A DNA stretch of 64,000 nt from Euryodendron excelsum (taxonomy: Eukaryota; Streptophyta; Magnoliopsida; Ericales; Pentaphylacaceae): contig CM065379.1 of NCBI GenBank assembly GCA_033060915.1, forward strand, positions 32,868,318 to 32,932,317, in the 5' to 3' direction. Made by a program: the position numbers and the translations under genes. How positions within the stretch are numbered: the first letter of the stretch is position 1; the number at the start of each line of letters is the position of its first letter. Shown one piece after another: positions 1-9,884 of the stretch. The notes under the pieces are model-generated. The model did not search any database and had not been told where the DNA came from. It was given only the letters and a program-made list of their open reading frames with translations.

Positions 1-925
1 CTTGTCAAAAGACAGGTAATATATCCTAAAGGAATGAGATGCCATAAACTCCCATACTATTTTTTGAAATTTTTATGTTTAGGGCATCAATTTCATGGGA
101 CTGTTCCCTGTATCTTCCGGTTATGTTTATATTTTTCTTGTTGTTGATTATGTCTCGAAATGGGTGGAAGCTAAAGCTAACAAGGCTGATGATTCTAAAG
201 TTGTTACAGATTTGATCAAGTCTATCATATTCTTTAGGTTTGAAATTCCAAGAGCTTTAATAAGTGATCAAGGCACTCACTTTTGTAATCAAACTGGGGT
301 GACTTTGCTGAGAAAGTACCATGTGACCCACAAGATGTCAGCTTCCTATCATCCACAAACTAGTGGACAAGTGGAAGTGTCAAATCAAGACATCAAGTCC
401 ATCATTGAAAAGACAGTCAATCCAAGTAGAAAAGATTGGAGTTTGCGCTTAGATGATGCCTTTTGGGCATATAGAACTGTATATAAGATGCCTATTAGTA
501 TGTCACCTTATCGATTGGTGTTTGGAAAACCATGCCACCTTCCAGTTGAATTAGAACACAAAGCTTATTGGGCTATCAAGAGTTTCAACATGAAGATGGA
601 TGAAAGTGGAGAACACAGGAAGTTGCAACTACAAGAGTTAGAGAAAATTTGTAATGATGCCTATGAGAGTGCAAGGATTTACAAGGAAAAGAAGAAGGCT
701 TTTCATGACAAGATGATCTCTAGTAAGGAGTTTAAAGTTAGTCAAAAAGTCCTATACCATTCACGACTTCATTTGTTTCCGGGTAAGTTGCATTCTCGTT
801 GGATTGGACCTTTTGTCGTTACTAATGTTTTTCCTCATGGTGCAATTGAAATTCAAAGTTTAGCTACTTCCAAAGTGTTCAAGGTGAATGGCCATAGACT
901 TAAGCATTTCTATGAAGGTTTCTAA
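1..925 (+). pseudogene. Integrase (3' part of pol) of element A, decayed
   Basis: This is the C-terminal portion of a Ty3/gypsy integrase, which in an intact element inserts the cDNA into chromatin in the nucleus. Bases 1-79 hold the end of the HHCC zinc finger (a TGNIS..RNEMP-like stretch) in a different frame, so there is a frameshift near base 65. At 80-82 the usual Trp before the first catalytic Asp is a TAG stop. The core is then open to 925: the first Asp position reads GIN instead of GID (codon AAT at 89-91), the second is present in LISDQGTHF, and the catalytic Glu in GQVEVSNQ. The C-terminal [16 protein letters not shown] domain is intact. The frameshift, stop and lost Asp make it inactive. 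Confidence 0.9.
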
Positions 926-2468
926 GTAGAGAATGTGGAGAAACTGGTCCTTGAGGATTTGATTTATACTGATTGAAGAAGGAAGTATTGAGTTGAGCCC
1001 ATGACAATAAACAAAGGCTCTACTTGGGAGGCAACCCAAGAGAAGTTCGTTTTTTTTTTCTTTTTTATTTTCGCATTTATATTTTGGTTATTTCTACTCT
1101 TCTTTGCATTTCACTTTACATTGGGGACAATGTCAGTTTTAACTGTGGGGAAGGGGATTTAGGTTGTGTTTTTGTGTTTTAATTTTGTTTTTTTATGAAA
1201 AAAAAAGTGTTTTGCTTTTTGGTTTTGTGGTTTACAACAGTTTTTGGTTGCATATGTCATGAGCAAGATTAAATTAAGCTTGAAAAATTCATAATATGAT
1301 TGAATAAGTAATCTTCCAACTTAGAATTCATTAGTCTAGTTATTTCCCTTGAGACTGGAGTGACTAAATTTGGTAGACTAGAGCCGGTGAGATTTTAAGC
1401 CTTCAGATTGACACATCCATATCAGTCTCATTATTCTCTTTCGTGTGATATATTCTTCCATGGATTTGTTTCTCTAGAACTTGCCTTGATTCTCTTTGAG
1501 GTCATATTGACACATGCATGCATGAAGATGATTAAAGCCCTCATTGTTATAAGCTACATAAGCCAAATAGCCTACCTTGTAATTAATTTTTCCCTTTGTT
1601 AAACCCCTTTGAGCTTTATTTTTTATTTTTTCACTTATTGTAAACCCACATTACAAGCTTTAAACCCGAAAAACAATGCTTTTACCCTAAGCTGTAGAGC
1701 TAGTGGAGCATTGTTTATCATTATGATATATATGGGTGTGCAAGAAATAAGTGTGGGGGTGTTTGGATTTGTGGTAAGGCTATGGCTGGTGAAATGGAAC
1801 ATATTTTCATTCTCAATTCATAAGTTCCATTATTGATGTAATTTTGAAAAAGAAAAAGAAAAAGAAAAAAAGAAGAAGGGAATTGATGGAGGAAATTGCT
1901 TTTAATGTTATAGATTGTCCATGTTTTCATTCTCAATTCTAAGAAATAGGTCTGTTTATATGTGATACATACAAAGGCAGAAACTACTGAATGGAGTGAT
2001 TGGTTTTACATGTCTTATATTTTTGAACATGAGTTGATTCATTTTTGCTCCACTTTCGATGGCTTTTGAGTTACATTCCTAAATATTTCCCACCTTGAAC
2101 TTAAACCCCGTTACAACCCTTGAAAAGTCCTTATGATTCGTGATATGCATGTGATCCTAGTGGTGAAGACTGAGATGATACAGAAGGCTATGGTAGATCA
2201 TTTCTATTGGAATGAATTTGAGCGAAACACATACCCTTTAAACACATGAGAGTCGAGTGTTTATTTTAGTAAAGGTCTACATGTTTAGTTTTCTCCATCC
2301 TTGAGTGGAAATGCTTACTAAGTAATTGTGAGTTGTTTAAGAATGTTTGTTCATGATATGTTATGAGTTTTGAAGAGCTTGGTTGTTCTTTGTTGCAACC
2401 TTGGTGTTTTTGGGAAAGTGAATTTGAGTTTTGCCCAAGGACGAGCAAAACTTAAATGTGGGGGAATT
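926..2468 (+). other. 3' untranslated region of element A, ending in the polypurine tract
   Basis: No credible ORF is seen over 1.5 kb; the short open frames have no family resemblance. Two perfect hairpins follow the integrase: CTTGGG/CCCAAG with loop AGGCAA at 1023-1040, and ACATTG/CAATGT with a GGGA (GNRA-type) loop at 1118-1133. A GTGGGGAAGGGG run at 1145-1157 could be a secondary purine tract. The tract next to the LTR is TGTGGGGGAATT at about 2457-2468, the expected primer for plus-strand DNA synthesis. Confidence 0.7.
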
Positions 2469-3780
2469 TGATGAGGATGTAAATGTCATATTTTTCTCCC
2501 TTAATGTTCAGTCTTTTACACTTATTTGGTGCCTAAATATACTCATTATTCTTCTATTTTGATTTAGGGTGCTATGGAACACCAAGGAAGAGAACCCTAG
2601 CTTAAAAACAACAAATTCGTGCTAAATTGGATACAGCATTCGAAGGGCATTCAAACGGTTTAAAAGTGCGTTGAAACGGTTGCAGTTGTGTTCGAACAAT
2701 ACATCAAACAGGTTCATGCAAAGTTCAAAACTAAAGTGCGTTCAAAAGATACAAAGAGCAAATTTTTCGTTTGAAGTGCGTTCGACGCACCGTTCGAATG
2801 GTGGTCCGATGTGTACGAATGGTATATAAGGCGTTTGAATAGTCTTACGGATCTATAGATTTTTAGAAGCCTATAAAAGCTAGGATTGTTTTATTTTTAG
2901 GGTAAGCATTTTTCATATTATTTTAAGGAGAGAAAGCAGCAGTAAACATATGTTTCTCTATTCTTCTCTAACTTCTCTTTTGAGTTTTCTTCATGGCCTT
3001 GTGTGGCTAAATTTTGAATCTTAGTCGAAGGAAAAAGGAAGCCTCGGAACTAAAAATAAACTATAAGATCTAATTTGTTTTCATTATTCGATTTATGTTT
3101 TGAGTATCGGATGTCCTTCTGTGCTTATTTGCACGATTGTATCGTTTAATTACTAAGAGGCCTACTAGTTTATTATTCGTTGCAATCTACTGTTGGGTTA
3201 GATATCAAATCCATAATTACTTGATTCCTCTAATTTGTGAAGCAACTAAGATTCAATGATTTGCTGCGTCAGGAATTATTAGATCTTAGGATGGACACTC
3301 AACTAAATTAAATGCAACCGCTTATACTTGTGTTGTTTAGTTTCATCAATCCCTCTAATCCTTAAGGCTGCTACTAGATTAAACCTTAAGTGCTTATCCT
3401 GGATTGTTTAATAGTTAGGATTAATGAGATCGCTTATTTTCTAATTAACTACACTAAGGAGAGATAGGAAAATAATTCTGATGGTGAATATTCAAAGTGT
3501 GAATTGATATATATGCTTGCATCAATGATCAGTTGTAAAATTCCAATGGTGGATGTTGACTTAGACTAAGGTTTGTCCTTTTGATTGATTTCAATACTTT
3601 AATTTGAATTGTTCCTTAGTTGTTTTTATTAAAACTGTTTTCATTATACCCAAACCCCCCCATCCTTGCTCACGTAGCATAAAACTAAGCTAGACACTCT
3701 CTGTGGGAATGATCCTTACTCGCACTACTACATATTTATTTTTTTAGGGGTATAGGTTTTATTTTTGGGTGCCTGCAACA
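2469..3780 (+). repeat. 3' LTR of element A (about 1.3 kb)
   Basis: The LTR begins TGATGAGGATGT directly after the purine tract and ends near ...GCCTGCAACA. The exact right end could be a few bases later because CA recurs (CAACAACACACCACA). U3 is rich in short CGTTCGAACG-like words between 2635 and 2830. TATAAAAG follows at 2872. The second LTR copy is outside the window, so the borders rest on terminal dinucleotides and the adjoining purine tract. Confidence 0.75.
2872..2878 (+). promoter_or_regulatory. TATA box of the element A LTR
   Basis: TATAAAA lies about 400 bp into the LTR, just downstream of a stretch dense in CGTTCGAACG-like words. This is the usual place for the LTR promoter. A weaker TATATAAGG at 2823 is an alternative. 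Confidence 0.6.
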
Positions 3781-4905
3781 ACACACCACACAGCTATCTT
3801 GATAGAATCATCATTGTACTACAATGTAGGTTAGAAGAGCTTGAAGATACTTGAAAAAATGAAAAAGATATTCAACTTGCTTGGAGAAATGGAGAAAATC
3901 TTACCTTTTTGGAAGCACAAGGTCATACATGCAGCCTGAGACTCTGCCAAGCTTTCATTATACATCAAAGACCTTTTGTCAAGTCTATATCATAGAGTGT
4001 ATGACTTTGTCAAGGCTTTCTTAGAGAGTGTATTGCGCTAGAGCGGGGTAAGGGTCTGCCTGAATGTGGGGTACTCTGGTTCAAGAGTTATTTGTTGAGA
4101 CATCAGACCCTGCTAAAGCGGGGTGGAGTCCGCTTGACAGCAGGGTTCACTGGAAGGGTTTTTTAGTTGAGAGGATAAGGTCCACTAGAGTGGGGTTGAC
4201 TGGGGCCTTTAAAAGTTTGGTAACTTGTTGTTTTGTCTTTGTTTTCTTGACTTTGGAGTTTAGTTTGGAGTTTATGTTAAGCATAAATAAATACACTAAG
4301 AAACACTAAATCTCACTTAATTTATCTAAACAATGCACAAATGGCCAATTTACCTAACAAACTCCATATTACATAGAAAGTCTCTCATTCATCATAACTA
4401 CACATGACGGACAATCAATACTAAGCACCATTCGACTTGCACTTGTAACCAAGGCTTAAACCACGATCAAGTGATGATATGAAATACAAATAAAACACAC
4501 TCCCCCTCAACACAAGCATGAGATAAACAATATACAAATCAACTAATTATCTCATCCATAGAAAGCTTTGAAACAAAGACAACCAATGCCATTATAAGCA
4601 CACCTAAACACTTAACAAGCCGCACTCCCTCTTAATGAATGCATTAAGTCAAAACACAACTATCGAGGTAAATAACAAAAACAACTGACTTTCATTTCAT
4701 AAACACTTTTCAAAAGATAAGTTAGTACATTCAAGAACCAAGATAGAATATCCAAAATAAACCAAGCATTAAGCGACAAAACATTACGTACCAATTTTGA
4801 CAAAATCATGTCAATACATCCAGGTTAGTTCACCACCTACAACCAAATGTCACCAAAAAAAAAAAAAAGGAGGAACCACTACAAAATCCCCTCCCCCCCT
4901 CCCCG
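3781..4905. other. Non-coding interval; minus strand resembles the 3' end of an older retroelement
   Basis: There is no convincing gene; the open frames at 4064-4309 and 4847-5131 have no family features. Read on the minus strand, the interval carries repeated purine motifs (GGGGAGGGGGGG at 4891-4904, AGAGGGAGTG near 4630, TTGAGGGGGAGTG near 4500-4512). A TGTTAGGTAAATTGGCC start follows at about 4360. Such reiterated GGGGGAG words are typical of the stretch before a 3' LTR. Together with the antisense ORF fragment at 33300-33870 this may be one older minus-strand element split by element B. That link is inferred. Confidence 0.4.
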
Positions 4906-5099
4906 TGTAAGCACCCCATTTTTGACCGCTCAGCGGTCTCTACTCCGTCCAGATTTGTGTTCAAGTCATTGTGGGCATATTTCAATCCAAATTAACTTTC
5001 TAAGTCTAATCCCATCAATTCATCACTTCGCGGGCCCCATCGGGCCCAAATGGAGGCAAAATGACCAAAGTGCCCCTGGGGGCATCCCCATTTCCAATT

Positions 5100-5385
5100 C
5101 CAAATTAGGCACGTCTTTGCAGAGATGGTAAGTCCCCTTTCCAATTCCAAATCAGGCACATCTTTCCGAATACGGTAAGTCCCCTTTCCAATCCCAAATC
5201 AAGCATGTCTTTCTGAAGACGGTAAGTCTCCTTTCCAATTCCAAATCAGACACATTTTTTTGAAGACAGTAAGTCCCCTTTCCAATTCCAAATCACGCAC
5301 GTCTTTCCAAAGACGATAAGTCCCCTTTTCAATTCCAAATCAGGCGCGTCTTCCTGAAGACGGTAAGTTCCCTTTCTAAGTCCAA
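5100..5385 (+). repeat. U3 tandem array, about 47 bp unit, about 6 copies
   Basis: Each unit reads roughly AGGCACGTCTTTCCGAAGAC then GGTAAGTCCCCTTTCC and AATTCCAAATC. The CGTCTTTCCGAAGACG core is self-complementary, so every unit can form a short hairpin. Copies differ by several substitutions. The same array is present at 23915-24215 in the 3' LTR. Confidence 0.85.
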
Positions 5386-6553
5386 TTCCAATTCCAATCC
5401 CTCTCTCGAGATAGTTGATTCCTCGAGACGGTCCAACACGTTTTTCAAAAAAATCTCTTCGAAACGGTAAGTCACTTTAAACCTATCGACCGGGACGAGA
5501 CCCCAATTCCCCTAGAAGGTAGAACGGTCCACCTTTGGTGCCTACTAGCCCGCCAATGCAAAAATGTCTGTTTAGGCACGCCTTTTGAGAAAGTTGATTC
5601 TCAAGCGCTAAGTCCCTTTAGCAACTTTCTGAGATCAGGCAGTCTCGGGAATGATCGCGAACCGTCAGAGTAGCGAAAATATTCGCAAACAAGTCGATAT
5701 AGGAAATTGCCAACAAATCCTTGTATCATGCAACCGCTGTCAGAATGGTGGAAACACTCAAAACCCATGTCAACACTAGTGCCTGGTAGCCCACTTTGGT
5801 GAAAAATGACCAAACTACCCCTAGGGCCATTTTCTGGCATGTTTCTCGAGAACACATTTGAATCCTCAGAACGATAAGTGTAACCTTCCAAGATTGTCTT
5901 AAAGGCAATCCGGCATGATTAGGTGCCTTCTAATCAGTTTTGGGCCAATTCTGAGACTTTTCGGTCAAGATGACCATTTTGCCCCTAAGCATTCGAATGC
6001 TCCGGGAACCACACCGACCCTGGTTATCAAACTGGTAACCTCCTGAGAATACTTCTTATAGTATTCCTGACTTTTCTTTACCTTTCCGGATCATTCTGAG
6101 TTAGTGCCGGCAAACCCAGTGCGAAATGAATGTTTTGCCCCTAGTGGACCGGTCACCTTTTCCAACCACACCAGCTCTAGGTATCAAATCGAAAACCTTT
6201 GGGAACATTCTGAATAATATTTTCAAAATCTCAAATCTTCTTCCAAAACGTTTCGAGTCCATATCGGCAGCTTTCCGGCCCTGTTGACCGTTTTGCCCCT
6301 AATGGCCCGGTCAACCCCTCTGACACATCCTATTTTCATTTTTTAAGTTAAATACTTCCAGGACACTGTTCTAAGTGTTCTTGCCCTTTTTCCGGCCTTC
6401 CGGATCATTCCCAGTCTCTCAATTCCTTCCCGAACTTTTCGAAGTCACTCCTAATGAAGCCAGGCTAAAAATTGCATGGTAGTCACTAGTACAGGTGCCC
6501 AAATCTTACCAAGATACGTTACTTGCCAACTTACAAAGTTTCCTAATTGCCTA

Positions 6554-6635
6554 GCGCCACTCCTAGTGGCGCCAAGAGGAATTTTGCCCTAGCGCTACTA
6601 CAACAGGCACCAGGTCTATCCCATCTCTATAAATA
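6554..6635 (+). promoter_or_regulatory. Palindrome plus TATA box of the element B 5' LTR
   Basis: GCGCCACT (6554-6561) and AGTGGCGC (6565-6572) form a perfect 8 bp stem with loop CCT. TATAAATA lies at 6628-6635, followed by CAGAGCCTC. The same order (GGCGCCACT-type palindromes, then TATAAATACAGA) recurs in all B-type LTR copies. Confidence 0.75.
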
Positions 6636-6964
6636 CAGAGCCTCTTCCAGCGTCAAGGAGGTCCGCAAACTCAGTTTAAAAACCCTAATATTCGATATAC
6701 AGAGCTCGTAGCCTACCAAAACCCTAGCTTCTCTAGGTTTTCCAAACCCTAGCCACCATACACAAACCCTAGCCTCTTATGCACTCATACACACTCTCAT
6801 ACACTTATACACTAGTCTCCAACCCTCCATTGAAGACTTGGATTGTTGCAACTCAAAGCTTTTAAAGACCAAGACAAAGCTCTCGAAAACTGAAGCGAAG
6901 ACCGAAGAAAAAGCAAGAAAGCAAGGCGCACAAAGCAAAGTGAAATAAACAAGACAAAGTAGGC
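6636..6964 (+). promoter_or_regulatory. Probable transcribed leader of the LTR with telobox-like motifs and a candidate 5' splice site
   Basis: Downstream of the TATA box are several AAACCCTA words (from about 6680 to 6775), a purine-rich stretch (GAAGACCGAAGAAAAAGC), then GACAAA^GTAGGC with the GT at 6959. The equivalent site reads ACG^GTAGGC at 16517 and 26184 and AAG^GTAGGC at 30293, so the GTAGGCTTTC is conserved. The matching 3' splice site may be at 10082. Splicing is inferred, not shown. Confidence 0.5.
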
Positions 6965-7239
6965 TTTCTCTTTAAGTTTCCGTACTTTCCCCCTCTCTCT
7001 TCTCTCTCCTAACCCACTTGAGTTTTCTCTATTTTAATCCCCCATCTCTTTCCCCCACTTTCTTTGCATGCTTGAAACAAGGGGACTCCCGGTCCATATG
7101 TAGGATTAGACTATTGGAGGGTCACCGTGTCGGGGGCTTTCTTTTAGTCTAATCGGAGACCACGTAGGTTCAACCCCCTTGATTATGTGGTAAAGCCTTA
7201 ACCTTGTATGTGCACGACCCCAAATTTGCATTGTGCATA

Positions 7240-9050
7240 TCATGATTCTTGCATTCTTTCAAAAGTTGTTTTCAAAATCGTTTTCAAACTTGTTTTCAAA
7301 ATTGTATAAAAATCTCCTTTTTCAAAACTTATTTTCAAAATCACAATCCTAGGGTGATTCTAGCCTTTCCATAGCTAGGGTTGCTTTAGGAAAGTGCTAT
7401 ATTTCAAGTGACCAACATGGTCCATATTTTCAACTCCTTGTTGTTTTCAAAACCACTTTCTTAAAGTGGTTCTAGCCTTATTATGGTTAGAATCGCTTTA
7501 GGAAAGTGAGACATTTTCATACTTTTCAAAAAACTCTATTTTCAAAAATCTCTCTTTCAACATGCTTTTCAAAAACTCTTCCTCCCAAAATTGTTTTCAA
7601 AAGCTCTCTTCAAGAATCTATTTTTAAACTCCTTTCCAAAACACTTTCCTCAAAATTCACTTTCCTAAAAAGTATTTCCAAAAAGCTTCTTCCAAAATCT
7701 TGTTTCCAAAACTCTCTCAAAATTTTACTTTCCAAAAACTTCCTTCCTAAAATTCTTTTCAAAACACATTTTCTAAAAACTCCTCTTTAGAATCTTCCTC
7801 CAAAATTTTCGTTTCCAAAAACTCACTTTCCAAAAATTTCTTTTCTTGGTGCCCAAGTCAAGCCCTAAAACCACAATTAGGAAACCCTAATTTTCCTTTC
7901 CAAAAATATGATTTTCGAACTTGCCTTAAAACCTAGGTTTCCAAAATCTTTCTTTTCACATCCAAACTATACATATTTCCAAAACCTATTTTTTATTTCA
8001 AAACTATAGTCTTCCAAATTTAGGGTTTCTAAAATTTTCCTTTCCAAATCCTTGCCCAAATCCAATCTCCCATTTAGGAAACTAGATCCAATCCTCCGTT
8101 TTTGAAAACAAAATCAAACCTTCTTTTTTAGAAACAAAATCTAATCCCTTGTTTTAGGAAATAGGAATCTTAACCCTTCCTAGTCCAAATCTTTCCTAAT
8201 TCAAATCCTTCCAAATCTTCTACTTTCCCAAATCTTAAGTTTCCAAAACTTAAACATAAAAATCTTTCCTAAATTTTAAAACTCAACTTCCACAACCTTC
8301 CTAATTTAACCCTTTCCTAACTCTACCCTTTTTCAAATCTTAACGTTCCAAATCTAGGTTTTTCAATCTTTCCAAAATTAAAACTTTCTTAATCTCAAGA
8401 TTTTCTAAAATTCAAACTCTAAAACTTTCTAAATTTCAAATCTTTTCCAAATTCAAAGTTTTCTAAATTCAAAACTTTCTTAAGTTAAATCTTTTTAAAC
8501 TTCCAAACTTTCTAAATTCTAAACTTTCCCAAAACTTCAAATCTTTCCAAATCTAAAACTTTCTAAACTCAAAACTTTTCTAATTTTCAAAACTTCCTTA
8601 TTTTCAAAACCTTTCCTATTTCAAAACATTTCTTAAAATGAAACTTTCTTAATTCAAAACTTTCCCAAGTCAAAACTTTCCTAAACCAAAACTTTCCTAA
8701 AACAAAACTTTCCTAAAATGACACTTTCCTAATTCGAACAGTTCCTAAATCCAATCTTTTTTTATATCTTCCAAGTCCAACATTCGAGTCAATTCTTTTC
8801 AAACATCTTTCCAAGTCCAGTCCAATCTGTCTCTTCTCTTTCCTAAGTCTAGGTTTCCTAAACCTCAATCTTTCCAAAATAAGTCTAAATCTTTCTTCCA
8901 AGTTCTATCTTTCCAAATCCAATTCCTATATTTTCAAGTCCAAAATTCCAAATCCCAAATTCCAATCTCTTATTCTAAGTTCAAGTCAAATCCTTTTTCC
9001 AATCAAAATCTCTTTCTTCCAATCCAATCTTCTATTTTCTAACGAACTCT
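7240..9050 (+). repeat. G-poor low-complexity core of the LTR (degenerate CAAAACTTTCCTAA repeats)
   Basis: About 1.8 kb is made of A, C and T with few G on the plus strand. It is built of degenerate 12-15 bp words such as AAAACTTTCCTAAA and TTTCCAAATC. It yields spurious Lys/Ser/Phe-rich open frames. The same texture recurs at about 16800-18850, 26570-28620, 30600-32460, 37850-38870 and 51350-52200. Confidence 0.8.
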
Positions 9051-9864
9051 TGTCCGAACTATGACTGACCTGATTCCTCCAAAAGGATACGTAGGCAACC
9101 CTCATGGGTGCGGTCACAACATTTTTCAAGTTTCTATTTCCATAAAATCTTTCTAAATCTCCAATCTATTTTCAAACTTCCAATTTCAAATTTCTATTTC
9201 CAAATCTCTATTTTCAATTTCCAAAACCTTTTTTCCAAATTCAAACTTCTATCTCTTCCTTTTCAAATCAAATTAATTTCTTTCCAAATCTATTTTCAAT
9301 TCTCTTTTCTTGCACTTGCATATCATGCATCATGTTAAATTTCTTTTTAAACATTCTTTTTCAAAGTGGATAGGATTGAACAATAGTTAGTTGAAGACTT
9401 TCATAGGTGAATCTAGGGTAGATTGACATGTAGGTACTGAAAGGGTGGGGTAGGGTGATGGCTTAGTGCGTCTTCCCTACACGTAACCAACCTCAGAACC
9501 TAGATCACTATTTTCGAAAGACCAAAAACGGAGTTATTTTTCAAAAAGAGCTTACGTATTTTCTAAAGGTTGCCAAACAACTTGTTTTCTTAAAAACCCT
9601 CTCTTGAGGAGATATTTTCAAAATCGTTTTCCAAAAACCTAAGTGTAGTTTTTGAATTATGCTCAGTTTTTAGGTGACCTAACTCACCTTAATCAAGTTA
9701 GGTGGTGACTCCAAATGTTTTCCAAAAGCCCTTTATTTAAATCTATTTTTAATTCAATCCTAGTCGCACTCATTCTTCTAGGAGGATGAGTTCTAACGAG
9801 AGAGTACAATATTTTTCCCACTTGTGTGTGTATTCCTTGAGTGCGAAAAAACTGGGCGCGATAG

Positions 9865-9884
9865 TTGGCGACTTCAATGGGGAC
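9865..9884 (+). other. Primer binding site of element B
   Basis: TTGGCGACTTCAATGGGGAC directly follows the LTR end. It is close to the TGGCGACTCCACTGGGGA type used by Ogre-like elements, reported as matching a tRNA-Arg 3' end. A few substitutions suggest decay. The tRNA assignment is from memory of the family. Confidence 0.75.

Larger units (their letters stand above)
1..3780 (+). mobile_element. Element A: 3' part of an Athila-like Ty3/gypsy retrotransposon
   Basis: The window opens inside an integrase, followed by a 1.5 kb untranslated stretch, a polypurine tract and one LTR. This is the normal 3' order of a Ty3/gypsy element on the plus strand. The integrase resembles the Athila-type clade. 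The end of the LTR, with a CTCTGTGGGAATGATCC block shortly before it, is the kind seen in Athila-type plant LTRs. The 5' LTR, gag and most of pol lie outside the window, so neither TSD nor age can be judged. Clade assignment is from recognised protein style; boundaries come from the TG...CA ends. Confidence 0.8.
4906..9863 (+). repeat. 5' LTR of element B (about 4.96 kb)
   Basis: It runs from TGTAAGCACCCC to GGGCGCGATA (the other copies end CGCGACA, so one C has become T). In order: a U3 with a tandem array (5100-5385), gene-poor U3, a GCGCCACT/AGTGGCGC palindrome and TATAAATA (6554-6635), an AAACCCTA-rich stretch, a candidate splice donor (6959), a pyrimidine-rich block, about 2 kb of G-poor low-complexity DNA, then a conserved block at 9055-9120. 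Open frames inside it are low-complexity artefacts. Confidence 0.88.

Noticed and set aside
4064..4309. 81-residue open frame with a hydrophobic stretch
   Set aside because: No family resemblance, no start context or splice signals, and it lies in a repeat-derived interval.
5100..5385. Possible CRISPR-like array because of regular repeats
   Set aside because: Units are contiguous and diverged without unique spacers, and lie in a plant LTR.
7506..7790. Lys/Ser/Phe-rich open frame, with similar ones at 9108-9338, 18911-19201, 26929-27168 and 32535-32816
   Set aside because: They come from low-complexity CAAAACTTTCC-type LTR DNA, have no domain, and recur at matching LTR positions without codon-level conservation.
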